Under the pieces are notes generated by a model. That model searched no databases, had not been told where the DNA came from, and saw nothing but the letters and a program-made list of their open reading frames with translations. 64,000 nt of DNA from Adineta steineri (Eukaryota > Rotifera > Eurotatoria > Adinetida > Adinetidae), in the NCBI GenBank assembly GCA_905250115.1, contig CAJNOI010000023.1:504519-568518 (forward strand). The letters run 5' to 3'. This document shows, in pieces, positions 11,830 to 25,080 of the stretch (the first letter of the stretch is position 1; every line of letters begins with the position of its first letter). Both the position numbers and the translations under genes were made by a program.

Positions 11830-13211
11830 ATGTCTGGAAAAACTCAAGGCAACACTTTTCGAGTATTGAAACTTTTATATTAATTATTTATTCATTTTTA
11901 TATTTTTCTTTTAGCTTGAAGTCCTTAAAGCACGTGGAAATGGTGTAGTAACAACTATTGAAAATGTATGTTTTGTTTTTCTATAAAACTAAATCTAAAT
12001 TTTTCATTAAAGATATCAGCAAATGCAACAATTGCTGATTTAAAAAAACAAGTTGCTCAAAAAAGTAAGTTTTTTCAAATCTCAAAACAAATTTTAAAGA
12101 ACAAAATGAAATTTTATTTTAGAGCCAAAACTTTATCCTGATCGTCAATCATATCGAAATGAACCAAGTAAGAATACAAATTTCGATTTTATTTTTAATT
12201 CTAAATCATTTTTGTTAGCTGGAAAATCGGTGAAAGATACACAAAAATTATCGGAATTAAATGTTGATAAAACAGGAAAAATTTATTTTAAAGATTTAGG
12301 GCCACAAATAGGATGGAGCACGGTAATTATACTTTTTAATATATTATTGTTTCCTATCTACATGATATTTATATATTAGGTTTTCATGGCTGAATATGCA
12401 GGTCCATTGGTTATTTATCTATTATTTTATATTCGACCAAGTATTATTTATGGTTCATCAGCAAGTTCAAAACCAATGCATTTAGCTGCTCAGTTAGTTA
12501 AATTCGTTTATCTTCCTCTTTTTTTAATCGAAATAATTTTAGTTTGGGCGCTGCTTGTTGGACATTCCATTATGCAAAACGTATTTTAGAAACAATATTT
12601 GTTCATCGATTTTCCCATTCAACAATGCCTATATTTAATTTATTTAAAGTAATTAATTTTATTTTGAAATTAAAATTAAATAAATAATTTATTTATTTAT
12701 CTTTAATAGAATTGTGGTTATTATTGGGGATTTACTGCAATGGTTGCATATTTTGTTAATCATCCAAAATATACTCCACCACTATTTGGTTCAGCTCAAG
12801 TTTTTTTAGGTTTAGCAATTTTTCTTGTAAGTTAGTTTATTTTTAATCGACAAAAAAAACGAAAGAAATAATTTCTGATTTTAGATAAATGAACTAGGTA
12901 ATTTATCAATTCATTTACTTCTTCGTAATCTTCGTCCACCTGGTACAACTGAACGACGTATTCCATATCCAAATAAAACAAATCCATTTACAAACTTATT
13001 TCATTTTGTATCATGTCCAAATTATACTTATGAAGTTGGTTCATGGTTAGGATTTTCATTAATGACACAAACATTAACTGCATTTCTATTTACAATTGCT
13101 GGTACAGTACAAATGACAGTTTGGGCTAAACAAAAACATCGTGCTTATAAAAAAGATTTCGCAGATAAATATCCAAAACAACGTAAATCGATCATTCCAT
13201 TTATAATTTAA
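11830..13211 (+). CDS. TECR: Very-long-chain enoyl-CoA reductase
   Basis: Nine exons: 11830-11862, 11915-11965, 12013-12064, 12123-12167, 12219-12322, 12380-12492, 12543-12648, 12710-12826 and 12885-13211. They join without a break to 315 aa, close to the 308 aa of the mammalian enzyme. The N terminal third is the ubiquitin-like part. The membrane part holds [61 protein letters not shown] and [11 protein letters not shown], and ends KSIIPFII, as in TECR. The enzyme catalyses the last step of fatty-acid elongation (trans-2-enoyl-CoA to saturated acyl-CoA, NADPH-dependent) in the ER membrane. The start at 11830 is the nearest ATG giving an open spliced frame. Confidence 0.96.
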
Positions 13212-13630
13212 TTTGAAAAACAACAAAACAAAGAGACTACTTGCTTTTTTTAGTTCTATGTGTGTGTTTAGTTTGATGTCTAAGTTTAAAACAACAAAAG
13301 ATTATTTCGATTTCATCATTCATTTTTAAAATAAAAAAATAAAAACAAAACAACGTTTCCTTTGCTTTTAGATTCGTATGAATTTTTTTTCTTTCAATGA
13401 AATGAAATCTTTACGAAATAGTAGTAGTGATATTAGTTCTATAAATAAATAAAAAAAAGAAAAAGTTGATGATTTTATTTCGTTTATATTTATGATGAAA
13501 CATCAATTCGTTGTAGTGATAAAAATTCTGATGCAATGTTGCATCATTTGAGAATATGCAAGAAATTTGTTGAATATAAAAATAAAAAAAAATAATTCTA
13601 TTTATTAAAGATTTATTTTAAAAATAAAAA
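13212..13630. other. Intergenic between TECR and EIF2B3
   Basis: About 420 bp between two genes on the same strand. It should hold the TECR 3' end (AATAAA-like words near 13330 and 13442) and the EIF2B3 promoter. Nothing else is seen. Confidence 0.55.
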
Positions 13631-15643
13631 ATGAAAGAATTTACAATAATCTTATATGCTGGTGGAAATAATCGTTTAACTACAGATTTATCTCTTCCAA
13701 AATCTCTTTTACCAATTGGAAATCGTCCATTAATTTGGTATACTCTTCAAGTTATTCAATCTCATTCTTCACTTGCTTCATCACCATTAATTATCTTAAC
13801 ATCGGGACAATATCGACAAGCTCTTGATGATTATCTTTCAACATTAAATATAACATATGAAATAGTTATTCATCGACAACATCATGATTCGACAAGTGGT
13901 GGTGAAGATCAACAACAAACATCAGATGAATTAGGTACATTAGATGTTCTTCGTTTATGTTATTCTCGTATACGAACAGAATCAATATGTCTTCTTACTT
14001 GTGATCTTTTTGGAAAAGTTAATCTTACACCATTAATTAATATGTTCAGAGTAAGAGATGCTTCATTATGTATGCTTTTACTTAAAACAACAACAACATC
14101 ATCAACGACAGGAAAAGATTCATTAGTACAACCTGGACAAAAAGCAAAATTTACCGCAGGTTAGTAGACCTATACCTAAAGAACAGTTTCAAGGGAAATA
14201 TTTCTTTCTTACTTTTGAATCTCATACCAATAAATCGTATATATCGATGTAGTCCAACCACTGTTAAAATCCTGATTATGCTATTATTCGTACAGATCTA
14301 TTAAAACAGATATAAAGTCATACTTTTTTTTAAATAGAACCAGAATATTATACCATTGACCAATCAAGCAATACCATCACATCAATCCGATTAAAAGCTG
14401 ATTTAGATGAATATCTTCCATTACGACAAAATATTCTTGCTAAGTAATATAATTAATTAGATTTTTTTTGGTTGAAAATAATTTTTTTATTTTTCTTAGA
14501 TATCCTCGAACACTTATTCGAACAGATTTAGTTGATGGTCATTTATATTTAATAAAAAAATCATGTTTAGATGTTGCTAATCGTTCAACATATTCATCAT
14601 TTCGAAAAGAATTTCTTCCAAAAATGATTCGTCAAATAGCTATTGATAAACCACTTGAAGATCTGATTTTTCCAGCTAATAATAGAAAACCAATGATGAG
14701 ACAAAAAAGTTTGTTGAACTTCATATTTGTTTTTTTCAAAATTTTGATTTTATTATAAAAAAAACTAGCGATGGATTTGGATGATCATGGAGATTTATCA
14801 AGAATATTAGAACAATACGATTGTGATGATAATCAAATAAGAGGTGGTTGTTATTATTTCATTGATGATACACCATTATTTCGTGTGAAACATGTTCTAT
14901 CATATCTCGAAGCTAATCGACAAGTAAGTTTTTCTTGAAATTGAAAAATTCTGTAGATACAATAATATTATGAATAAAGTGTTAAAAATACCATACTATA
15001 TTAATCTTATGCATATCACGATTGAATTAATCAATGACGTTTGTATATGATTTTATATCTGATATCTTTCTTATTTCGAAGGCTTCATCACTCATTTCAT
15101 CATATACAAATGAAGATATTACATTTAAAGATCGACTCGAACAGATTCAAGTAAAACTTGATTGATTTAAAATTGAATAAAATTTTAATTTTTTTCATTA
15201 TAGATTAGTTCAGATTGTGTAATTGGTGATGGACATGATATAGGAAAGAAAACAACAATAAAACGAACTATTATTGGAAAAAATTGTCGAATTGAAGATA
15301 AATGTAAAATAATAAATTGCGTTCTTTTAGATAATATTCATGTTAAAGAAGGGTAAAAATTAAGAAAACAAAAAAAAGACAATTCTATTTTATTTATTAT
15401 AGAGTAACTCTACAAAATTCTATATTATGTTCTCGTTCAACAATTGGATCAAAATGTGAAATACAAAATTCAATTGTTTGTTCAAACCAACAAGTTGAAA
15501 CAAATAGTTAGTTATTCTTTTTTCATTTTCTATATTATTGAATATTTATTTTGCTTCTTTTTAAAGAAAAACTCAATTGTGAAACAGTATCAGCAATAAG
15601 CAATGAATCTACTGGCTATATGATATATGACGATGAACAATAA
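13631..15643 (+). CDS. EIF2B3: Translation initiation factor eIF-2B subunit gamma
   Basis: Eight exons: 13631-14159, 14338-14443, 14500-14708, 14769-14923, 15082-15150, 15204-15352, 15403-15506 and 15567-15643. They join to 465 aa (human protein 452 aa). The N-terminal half is a nucleotidyltransferase-like domain starting FTIILYAGGNNRL, with LPKSLLPIGNRPLIWY and CDLFGKVNL. The C-terminal half is a left-handed beta-helix of hexapeptide repeats, with VIGDGHDIGKKTTIKRTIIG and NCRIEDKCKIINCVLL. In the eIF2B complex the gamma subunit pairs with epsilon for GDP/GTP exchange on eIF2 in the cytosol. The signature AGGxGxR is AGGNNR here, in keeping with the loss of nucleotidyltransferase activity usual for this subunit. 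Confidence 0.95.
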
Positions 15644-16464
15644 TCGTGTAGTCTATTTTTATGGGAAAACAACTTTTCTTTTTTTTTTCTTTTAATCCGT
15701 ATTCAAGAAAAAGAGAAGATAAATAAATAGAGAAATTAACGCTTATCAAATAATTACGAGTATTTAATATTCAAGGATAAAAAGAAATTTCCATGAATTG
15801 TGTAAAGTAGAACGAAAACTAGTGTAATATTGTTATGACTATTTAATTAATCATAAGAAAATCGGAAATGAAACTTGTATATTTGAATAATACGGATATC
15901 AATAATAAAACAAGTTTCTTCTGCTTTATTTTATCGGGAAGTTAAAATAAATATGATCAAAACATTGAGAGTACATAGTTTTATTTTAAAATGTTTTCGT
16001 CCATAAAAGATGATGTTAACAAAATAATATATTGATTAAAAATCAATATTGATTCAGTATCGTAAAGACATATTTTAAAATCAAAAACTATTTCATCATC
16101 AGCTGCTGTGATAATTAAAATGTTTCAATATAAGATGAACAGAATACTGTAGTTCGAGATATAGAGATATAAACTAGAGTAGATAGTTGAATGGTATTTA
16201 TTCCGAAAATTTATACAGCACTTATGACAATAAGTTGCTCTTAGTTGTGCAAGGATATAGATATTATTAATTTTGATGTCACTATTTTATCATTAACTTG
16301 TATGCTCTTCTTTTTTGAATTAAGTTAGATGATAAGAAATAAAAAATAAACATGACATCATTGTGCTATCATTTTTTTGCTGTTGTTTATTATCATATAA
16401 ATATTAACGTATGAAAACTACTATATACTCATTGTAAATAACGACAAGTTTTTATTTAAAAAAA
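15644..16464. other. Intergenic, no gene seen
   Basis: AT-rich spacer between EIF2B3 and the Frag1/DRAM-like gene. No coding frame or repeat stands out. Confidence 0.6.
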
Positions 16465-17211
16465 ATGACAAGAGTTGGACCCTTGATATGGTTTTGGTCT
16501 TTAACTATTTTACCATTTACTGCTATTCTTACATTTATTTCGACCTTGATAATATGTATTCATGTTCCAAATAATGCACCAGCCGATGAAAAATTTCCTC
16601 AAATATCTCAGCTTGGTACAGGTCAAGCTTATTATTATTTTCTTAGTGGATTTATTTTATTAGCACCTCAGTTGTTAATTATTTTATTTGGTAGAGTTCA
16701 ATTACTCTTTCAAACACAATATATAATTCATCGTGCTATCATATGTATTGTTCATGTTCTTGCTCTTTTTTCTTGTGTTTTTATGCTTATTATGGCTGCT
16801 GTGAGTATTGATACTATTCCTTCGATTCATCTAACTGGTGCATTTGGAATGTTTGGACTTATTTCATTATTTTGTCTTTTACATACAATTATTATTGTTT
16901 ATCTTTATCTGCGTCGATCCGATGCTCCACAACATTCGAATATTATTTGGCCAATATGGTTTCTTATTTGTAGTCTATTACTGATTGCATTTTTCGTTTA
17001 TTGGCTCATAACAGCACAGGGTATTCCAGAATATATTGCTGCAGCTACACCTTTTCTTTACTTTCTTGGTTTCGTACCACAATTTTTTTATGCAAGCAAG
17101 AACAAAAAAACGAGATACTCTTTTACCTACTGTTATGAGATTCTCAAGTCAAGTGGATACATAAATGATGTTGTTAGGTTTTTTTATGAAATAATATTTT
17201 TTTATATGTAG
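16465..17211 (+). CDS. Frag1/DRAM/Sfk1-family multi-pass membrane protein
   Basis: Single-exon frame of 248 aa with about six hydrophobic helices: near 7-31, 58-76, 89-112, 124-147, 161-184 and 191-207. The pattern is an N-terminal helix, a luminal loop with EKFPQISQLG, then five further helices with a conserved-looking LYFLGFVPQFFYAS near the end. It fits the Frag1/DRAM/Sfk1 family (PGAP2, DRAM, TMEM150), whose members act in autophagy, GPI-anchor remodelling or plasma-membrane lipid organisation. The subgroup cannot be fixed. The last ~40 residues are lower in complexity, so the true end may be at an unseen splice site. Confidence 0.7.
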   Translation: MTRVGPLIWFWSLTILPFTAILTFISTLIICIHVPNNAPADEKFPQISQLGTGQAYYYFLSGFILLAPQLLIILFGRVQLLFQTQYIIHRAIICIVHVLALFSCVFMLIMAAVSIDTIPSIHLTGAFGMFGLISLFCLLHTIIIVYLYLRRSDAPQHSNIIWPIWFLICSLLLIAFFVYWLITAQGIPEYIAAATPFLYFLGFVPQFFYASKNKKTRYSFTYCYEILKSSGYINDVVRFFYEIIFFYM

Positions 17212-18193
17212 GATTATATCTTTCTTCTTAATACTAATCATTAAAAACATTAGTTTTGTCTTTCGATATTTCTCATAGCATGCGAGTATGTTATAGCGTA
17301 GGATATTGTAATATTTTATCAACGACTAATTATCCTAACGTCGACTTTCTTTTGCCAGCTGTGACAGGAAATGACGTCGTTTATTTTTATTTTTTTTCGT
17401 CATATCACTGGTAATATATACGTTTCTTGCGATACAAAAACAAATAGAGTAAGTAATATTTGTACCAAGAATAGTAATAATAATACTACTCCACCTTCAA
17501 TCTAACATTTGGCATTGAATCAAATATGAATAATTATCGAAATGTAAATATTCCATTGACTATTTATAATATGAATATTATAGATTAACAAGAGACCTGC
17601 AGGACAAATCTTTTCCTGTTTCAAATCTCGTTTGTCAGTTAACTGACGTTGATGATTTGTGTTTGAGTCCACTGACCAACTGCAGGAGATACATAACTGA
17701 CGAGGAGAATGATAGCAGAGATATTTAAAAACACCTCATGGTACTTATAGATTTAAGAATTACTGAGTCTTGTCTCTCACACAGGACTTTAAGATGAATC
17801 ATTTAACAATGACTCTATTTTTATGAAATTTTCATTTTCGATTCCAAAAAATGAATTGAACAAAATTTAACCTTGGTTTACAAATATACATGATATCTAT
17901 TAGCATCAACAAGGTCTTTCCATAAGGAATTCTCTTGATACCCTGTACGAAAAATAGATTCTCTCATACACTAATGGTGAACAATATTTTGAAAATTCTA
18001 GATATGTAAAAGTTTTTCTCTTCACTCGTGATCGATAGGGTTAAGGTCATTTAACATCACTTTTTTATTTTTCTTATAGTAAAATAACTGTTACAGTCAT
18101 TTCCTATATATCTGTATATGTTTATATTTTAGTGTTTAAAGAAAACAATCAGTTAGCTAAACACAAAATTGCATGAAATTGTTTATGTGTTTT
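17212..18193. other. Intergenic with short palindromes
   Basis: AT-rich. A segment at about 17592-17692 is less AT-rich, has CTGCAGGA words near both ends and a perfect 14-bp palindrome GTCAGTTAACTGAC. No gene is seen. Confidence 0.5.
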
Positions 18194-19176
18194 TTATTTT
18201 CCACAGTGAGCACAGCATTTGGAATTACGAACATCTGATGCACAATTTGATTTTGACACTTCTTCATTACTTCTCATTTCTTTGGAATGATTTAACGACA
18301 GTAATTCAAGCTGCTCAGCCACGGATATCGAAGGTAAACTAACAGCATTGACTACGGTGATTATACCATTGTTGAATTTATGAATTATGGCAGCCCGTTT
18401 CTTTGCACTAAAATATAGAAGATAAATAATTCATTAACTTCTGAAAATTGTAACAATATCAAAGTTTGAGAGAATAGACATTTTCTAGAAGATCTTGTTT
18501 TACCTTTAGAAACGGCAATTCAAATCAAAATTCTCAGTTAGTTTGCTTCAATTATACACTTTGAAATTGTCTTTCGATGATCAAAGTTTATTAGATTCTT
18601 CATTCTTCTTTTAACAATACCGTTAATTGAAGATTCTCCGTTGAAGAAATTTCGTAGGAGTTTATAAGCATATATTTATGCACACACAAATAATTGATGA
18701 CGAGAAGCGTCTTCACTGTTGATATTAAAGTTAACTTGTTAACGTCAACCTAAAAAACATTAGAGAATTTCATTCTGAACAATCTCTATATTCATTTCTT
18801 TTGTTTTTGTTCAATAAATAGGCATCAATGATAACATCTTTTAGTTCACCTTGAGCGTACATCTACACTGACTGTATTATTCTTATACCAGGCGTTATAT
18901 GTTCAATGTCTACTACGAGTCATCCTTCATTCTTCTTTTTTTTTTTCGTTTTCATGGACGACGACGATGCATGAGAAATTTTTGTTGTACTGAGTAGTAA
19001 AAGATAGAGACAAGAATCAGGACTTACCAAGTTGAATCAATTCCTGCATTGATGAACACTGATTTTTGCTTATCAGTAATTTCTATCAAATGTCGATCAA
19101 CTGGTTGTTCTGAAACATATCGTTGTTGCAGTATAGATGAAGGTACTTCTTTAATGAGAACATTTGTATTTGCCAT
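18194..19176 (-). CDS. Small protein of unknown function (120 aa, two exons)
   Basis: Exon 1 (19176-19028) and exon 2 (18407-18194) join in frame across a 620-bp intron with donor GTAAGT and acceptor TTTTAG. The protein begins MANTNVLIKEVPSSILQQRY and ends in a cysteine-rich tail, SKCCAHCGK. No domain is recognised. There is no signal peptide or membrane helix; the middle is mildly amphipathic. Two good splice sites and a continuous frame support a real gene. The intron is ten times longer than most others here. Confidence 0.6.
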
Positions 19177-20413
19177 TAGAATTTTAGAATAATAACTTCA
19201 AATCGTTGTTTTTCTATTGAACAGAAGTCTTTTCGCGTCTTTTTTTTTCTTTGCTTGTGTACGCGTAGGATCGAAAGGGCAGAATGAAGATAGACGATTC
19301 CCTCGTGATGTTGTCTAACGAGAATATAACGATAAAAAAAAAGAAAAAGAACGACAAAAAGAAAAGAAAAAAGAACGGCTGAATTGTACGTGAGGCACGC
19401 CATTTGAGTCTTTTCAAGCAAATTGCACTATCGTCACAGACTTTTATTTTTCTTCCTTTCTCCACTGCCGACGAGAAGAAAGACAGACGAACCATTGAAA
19501 GCAACAAAAAAGTCATCAGATAAAAAGTGGAAGATATATTTCATGAACGTGTTACAATTATTGAGAGTATTAAAGGACGTCGTGCGATCGATTTTTTTCC
19601 AATATTCAATTATACACAAAGCTCTACAAATCGGTCAGATAACTGTATGCTAAAACTTATAGAAATTTAAATCATATAATTACTACTTTGATGATATTAT
19701 AGTTTTTTGATTAATTGTCGGGATACAGGAGCAAAATCTACATTGAATTTTAGATTCTTCTAAGCGCTTTTATAATACTAGCATAAAAACATGTCGACAT
19801 ACGTCCGACACTCCTTCGTCAACATTGTTAAAGAGAAACTCAACGGACATATACTATAGTTGTTAAATAAACTGCTATGACTATTGCAACTGATGATTTC
19901 ATTTTATAGGCAAAAGTATATGATATAATACCTGATCATAGTTTCGATAAGTTAACTGAATAGTGAACTGTACTGAAGTTGGAGTTATATCAATGGATAA
20001 AAACTGATTTAACTTCGATGATTCATCATCATTCGCTATTCATTTTTTGAAGTTTTTTCTTTCGTAAAATTAATCTATGCATTATTTCTGTGGTTTCTGA
20101 AAAGTTCTCAAATAGAAAGTGAACTCTATATCAATAGAAAAATCAATCCGAAAAATATTTCTAAAAACTAACCTTAGATTCTGTATCCTCACTTCCGATT
20201 ACCTTTAATCGATGATTTTAGCGAAGACTAAGGTTTATCCCTCTTGTTATAGCCTACGTTCTTTTCTGACTGGCTTCAGTTAACGAACGTTTGGAATTAT
20301 ACATTTTAAGTCGAGGATTTAAAAGGCTATATAATCCTTTCTCTCAGAAAAGAGAATTATCAATATATCTTCTTTTTAAATGGAAATATATCTGCTTGTT
20401 TTATACTACTTTG
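19177..20413. other. Intergenic, no gene seen
   Basis: Upstream of the small unknown gene. Overlapping frames at 19214-19653 are low-complexity (poly-F/S/K) and look like chance. No repeat family recognised. Confidence 0.55.
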
Positions 20414-20476
20414 ATGAGGGGTGTGGGTGTGGGTGTGAAGATGAGATAAGCATTATATCTACATCCACAAAAATCT
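20414..20476. repeat. Telomere-like tract with weak inverted partner
   Basis: GATGAGGGGTGTGGGTGTGG followed by GTGTG is the cleanest run of TGTGGG units in the window. A partial reverse complement (TCTACATCCACA) follows about 20 bp later. Confidence 0.65.
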
Positions 20477-21380
20477 CGTATGATTCACTTGTGTTTCGGC
20501 ACGTGAACTGAGACACTCAAAATCTTAGACGAATCACTTACGATCTATTAATGTGAATTTTTTTATTAACTCGTAAAAGAATTCAAGTTAACTTGTGAAC
20601 TATATAATGTAGACTTTGATGGTTTCTTTTCTAATTGCACATTGTGGATATTTCAAATAAAATGAGAGAACACTATGATAAATTAGTACCTTACGATACT
20701 GAAGATCGAACAGTCAGCAATAGCGGATTGAAGGATACTTATAATGCTTCCCTTGAGAAAATTTAGAAGATTGAATTATTTTGGTAAATCAGAGTATATA
20801 TGTTTATGGATACTTTTTAAAATAGAATTTTGAAAGAAATGATACATAATAGTTCGGACGCATCCAGCCGAGAGTTAAGCGAGTCGAAGCGATGAGCGTC
20901 ATTTGTCTTCAATATAGGATCAACTATTTGAATAAAACCTAAATCTTCTTGCTTTATTATATTGTTGAATATTGATTTTGTATATATACAGAATCTAATG
21001 AATTCAATTTATAGAGCTGTTCGATAAGTTAAATTTTCCATAACTTCATTCAGCGATTCATGGAATAGATAGCGACTGGGTTTTACAAAAATTTTCTTCT
21101 AATATTTTGTAAATACTCTTCAGAACCATTCTTCTTTGCTTCTATATATGCGTGTCAGTATTTCCAACACAAGTCTATATTTATCAACTGAGTATTAAAA
21201 TCGATAGCTAATTCAATATAACTGTTAATTTCGTTCTTTATTTCTTATAACTTCATAGTTCTGTACAAAAATACTTACATTTACATATGTTACAGTTCAA
21301 TAATAAAAAAAAAACAAACATAATATAAAAGAAAATCTAACTATTTATTTAAAGTGTTTATTCTCCAAACAATGGATCGT
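20477..21380. other. Intergenic, no gene seen
   Basis: AT-rich spacer downstream of the zinc transporter. Nothing recognisable. Confidence 0.55.
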
Positions 21381-22873
21381 TTATACTTGTGTATATAATG
21401 TATTTCTGAAATGAGTTGGTTCACTAATTGGATGTATTCGATTCGTATCACTATTCTTGACTAAACTATTTCTTCGATTTGAACTTTTTGTACAACATGT
21501 TTTAGCGTCACATTCATCACTTTCACATCGAAGTAAACAATCACCAGGAATTTTCTTCTCATTATATAAAGTTTTCTGTTGTGTAATCATTGTTTGTTGA
21601 TCATTTGATTTAATGTCATTATCACATTCATACTGTATTGTAACTGAATGTATATCAATTGAATGAAAAAATTTCTGAACTTTAGCAGCAACTACCATAT
21701 AGTTTGATAAACTTGATCGATTTATATGCGCACTAGCAATAATTTTTTCATTTGTTAAACTCCATATATGTAATTCATGAATACCATTGATTTCAGGAAT
21801 AGCTTCTAATAATTGAGATTTTATTTGATTAATTTCGAGATGTTTAGGAATACTTTGTAATAAAATATAAGTTGTATCTTTAAAAAGTGGAATACTAGAG
21901 ATTGTTATAATAATAACAATAATAATTGATAAAATTGGATCAATATAAACTGTCCAATGTTTTGTATTTTCTGGTTCATGTGGAACAAACTTAATTAGTA
22001 AAGCACTAATTATAACAGCTACTGATCCAAGTGCATCACCCATTACATGTAGAAATACTCCATGCATATTCATTGATGCTTTCTTCTTTGGTTTACTCTC
22101 TTTTTCAGCATCTACTTCAATGACCGTTTTCATTTGTTCATTGCTCTCTTGTACACATTCGGTAACACCCTAAATTTAAATAAACAATGCACACAGCAAT
22201 ATATTCTTCTAATATAATATTGAACAAATTTTACCTCTTGTGTTACTCTTATAATATGTTTTTGGGATTTATTATGTTTTAGTAGATTTTCTTCTTCTAT
22301 GTTTTCTTCGGGTTGTTTTTCAGTATGATTATGTGAATGTCCATGTGAATCTCCTTTATGTGCATGTCCATGCGAATCTGCTTTATGCGAATGCCCATGT
22401 GAATGTCCATGTGAATGTCCATGAAATCCTTGAAATAAGAAAAGACCAATAATATTAATTCCTAATCCAATTAAACCAACAAATAATAATAAATTAACAT
22501 TTTCAATTGGTTCCGGTTGAATAAAACGTTTTATAGCATCGAATATAATAGTTAAACAAAGAGTGAGAAGAAAAACTGTATTAATATTTGCGCCGATAAC
22601 TTCTGCACGTACCCAACCATATGTATTTGTATCTGATCGATGTCGAGAGAATCTAACAGCTACTATAGCAATAATTAATGCTATAGCATCGGATAACATA
22701 TGAAATGAATCAGCAACAAGTGAAACTGAATTTGTTATATTGCCAACAACAAGTTCAATAATAAAAAATGTAAATACTAATGAAAGCATTGTTAATAATC
22801 GACAAGTTTTTGTTCCGAATAGTCGACGCATGTGATGATGAGAATGCGAAGTTAATTTATCTTCAGGTGTCAT
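21381..22873 (-). CDS. Zinc transporter of the SLC30 (ZnT) cation diffusion family, ZnT1-like
   Basis: Two exons (22873-22235 and 22169-21381) join to 475 aa. Six transmembrane helices are visible. The Zn-binding HxxxD pairs are present: SFHMLSDA in helix 2 and LHVMGDALGS in helix 5. A His-rich loop of HGHSHGHSH units lies between helices 4 and 5 (about residues 150-185). The C-terminal cytosolic domain has GIHELHIWSL, typical of the family. The protein should export Zn2+ from the cytosol in exchange for H+. The long loop and the tail favour ZnT1/ZnT10-like plasma-membrane transporters. The tail carries a cysteine cluster (CLLRCESDECDAKTCC) that could bind metal. Confidence 0.94.
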
Positions 22874-22923
22874 TATTATCGTAGATGTTAATGTTTAATA
22901 AAACTTTCTGTGTAAATGCATAA

Positions 22924-22945
22924 ATATATATATATATATATATGC
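22924..22945. repeat. TA dinucleotide run
   Basis: About ten TA units just upstream of the zinc transporter start. A simple microsatellite in its 5' region. Confidence 0.7.
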
Positions 22946-23439
22946 AGGTAACAAGGCAACCCTTAAATAACACGTCATATTTTTGAAAATTTTATACATT
23001 GATAAATAACCCGTTGATTATTACCGCAAAAAAAACAAAATTTTAATGGTTCAGAAAAAGTTACAAATATTTCTCTTCGTGAAATCGATCTTTACACATT
23101 AGGTAAAAACTTCACATTTTTTTCTATGTGTTATAATGAAAAATATATATATTTATTAAAAAAAACATACTCATTAAACTTCATTAGATACGCTGTGTGT
23201 TGATTGATTATTATCAACGAAGTCAAATTTATTGATGAACCCCTCTATGCATTTAGTTTTATATTTTTGATTACACCATTTTCACTCGTGACAAATAAGA
23301 AAACAATATATCTTGATGATAAATAGAGATTACTTATTTAATTCTTTCAATGAATTATAAGAAAATACCATCATATATAGAAAAAAAAGACAAATATTAC
23401 TAACTTTTATTGCTCTTTTTTTGTTTTTAGTCGTTAACA
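22946..23439. other. Upstream region of the zinc transporter
   Basis: AT-rich. Likely holds the promoter; nothing specific is seen. Confidence 0.5.
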
Positions 23440-25080
23440 TTTATGTCCTATTGACAGTGGACAATATTCAAATTTAAGCCCAGGTATTTATTTATGCTTA
23501 GCAGAATTATGTACTACATTAATAGTTTATTCAAGTGCAGAATTATCATCATCTATAAACTTATCAATCATATCATATTCCTAGGTATCAATAGAATGAA
23601 AAAAAAGTATTTATTTACATTTTAATGAACAAAATGGAATGTTACAATTATGTATGCTTAAAGTAAAAATAATACAGTCGAGAATTGTAAATTATTGATT
23701 TTTTTTAATATTAAGATGTTCTGTTCCTAGAGATAAACTCTACTTATGGATATATAAGTATTGCAGATGTTTTAATAGAATATAATCAAATTTTTTCTAT
23801 CATATCAGTACCCTTATACTCACTCAACCATTAAAAAAGCATCTCTTTCTCTTTTCTTCATATAATATTGATAAAATCAGTATTAATAGACAAATTCTGT
23901 TTAGATCTTTTACAACTGAATTACTTACAAATGTTATTGCATGTTTCACATCGTTTACTGATGTTATTGCATGTTTCACATCATTTATTGATGTTACTGG
24001 TAAATATTTAAGGAATTATTTCTTGAATTATTTACTTTATGAACCAAACATACAAAAAAAATGTCATCAAATCAAATGAATATTTATGAAGATTATCTAT
24101 TTGATTGCTTTGCTGAATCAATTATGCATTTATTCAAAGAAATATTTCGTCCATTATTGTATACAATTTATGAATGGGTAGTTTATAATGAATTACGATC
24201 AGAATATTCATTAACATTTATGTGAGAAATTTATATTTAAACAAACTAGATATTCGATTATAACCGATAAATATTTTCAATTACTTATGAAGTCAAATGT
24301 TGATCATGTGATTATATTCTATAATATTTCTATTTTTTTTGTGTATATTTAAATATTTTATTTGAAAAATGTAATATCAAATAAGAATTACTCTTAACGG
24401 ATACATAAGTATATATCACCATGTATTGTTAATTTAACATCTGCCACAAAAGAAGAAGCATTATAAATGCCAAATACATTACCAGATATCATTAAAAATA
24501 GGATCAGCTTCATCGACAGTTCGTCTAACAACTTGACAAATGGTAGAACTAATGAAAGGTATAGAAGAACTTTTTTATATTGCACTTTTAATTAAAAATA
24601 AATTGTGTTCTCTTCTCGTTTATCTTAAGATTCAAATGATGAAGTAGAAAAAACATGTCATCAAGTCATTGTCGATATGGAATCAGTATTAGGTGAATCA
24701 TTTCAAGACTATTCGAATAGTCAAACAGTGAGTGTAACATTGTTTTCTTCGTTTTGTTTTTGTGTTTTGAAATAAAAAAAATCTGAAGAAATCCCAAGAA
24801 CTCTAATGTTGGTGTGGCTCTTAAGTATTGTCAGACCTTTTGAGTTATTTATTTATTAAAATCTGATAAAGATTTAATATTTCCTTTATAGATTCAATTG
24901 AAAAACTCATAGTTCTTCGTATGCGTTTCATCAGTGATTATAAGAAAAACATAATCATCTATATTTTAAGTTTATCTTTCTCTTTCAGTTTTACAAGAAA
25001 ATGAACTATTATCAATAGCACCAACGATATTATTTGAATCTTATAAAAAAAAAACAAACAAGAAAGAATAAAAAAGTATT
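23440..25080 (+). pseudogene. Decayed gene, perhaps a gamma-tubulin complex component
   Basis: Several plus-strand stretches look coding but no open spliced frame joins them. The best is 24077-24226, encoding FKEIFRPLLYTIYEWVVYNE then LRSEYSLTFM before a stop. This matches the pattern PLL..I..W...G.L..P...F(F/M)I seen in GCP-family proteins. Others lie near 23480-23580 and 24640-24740. Stops and frame breaks are frequent. A 30-bp tandem duplication sits inside. The family assignment rests on one short motif and is uncertain. Confidence 0.3.
23931..23990. repeat. 30-bp tandem duplication
   Basis: Two copies of a 30-bp unit beginning ATGTTATTGCATGTTTCACA, differing at two positions, followed by the first bases of a third. 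The unit keeps the reading frame (ten codons) in the decayed gene. Confidence 0.85.

Noticed and set aside
19214-19653. Overlapping frames on both strands upstream of the small unknown gene
   Set aside because: Repetitive Phe/Lys/Arg composition from AT-rich runs; no family resemblance.
20858-20905. GC-richer stretch suggestive of a small RNA
   Set aside because: No cloverleaf or stable stem found by eye and no conserved box.
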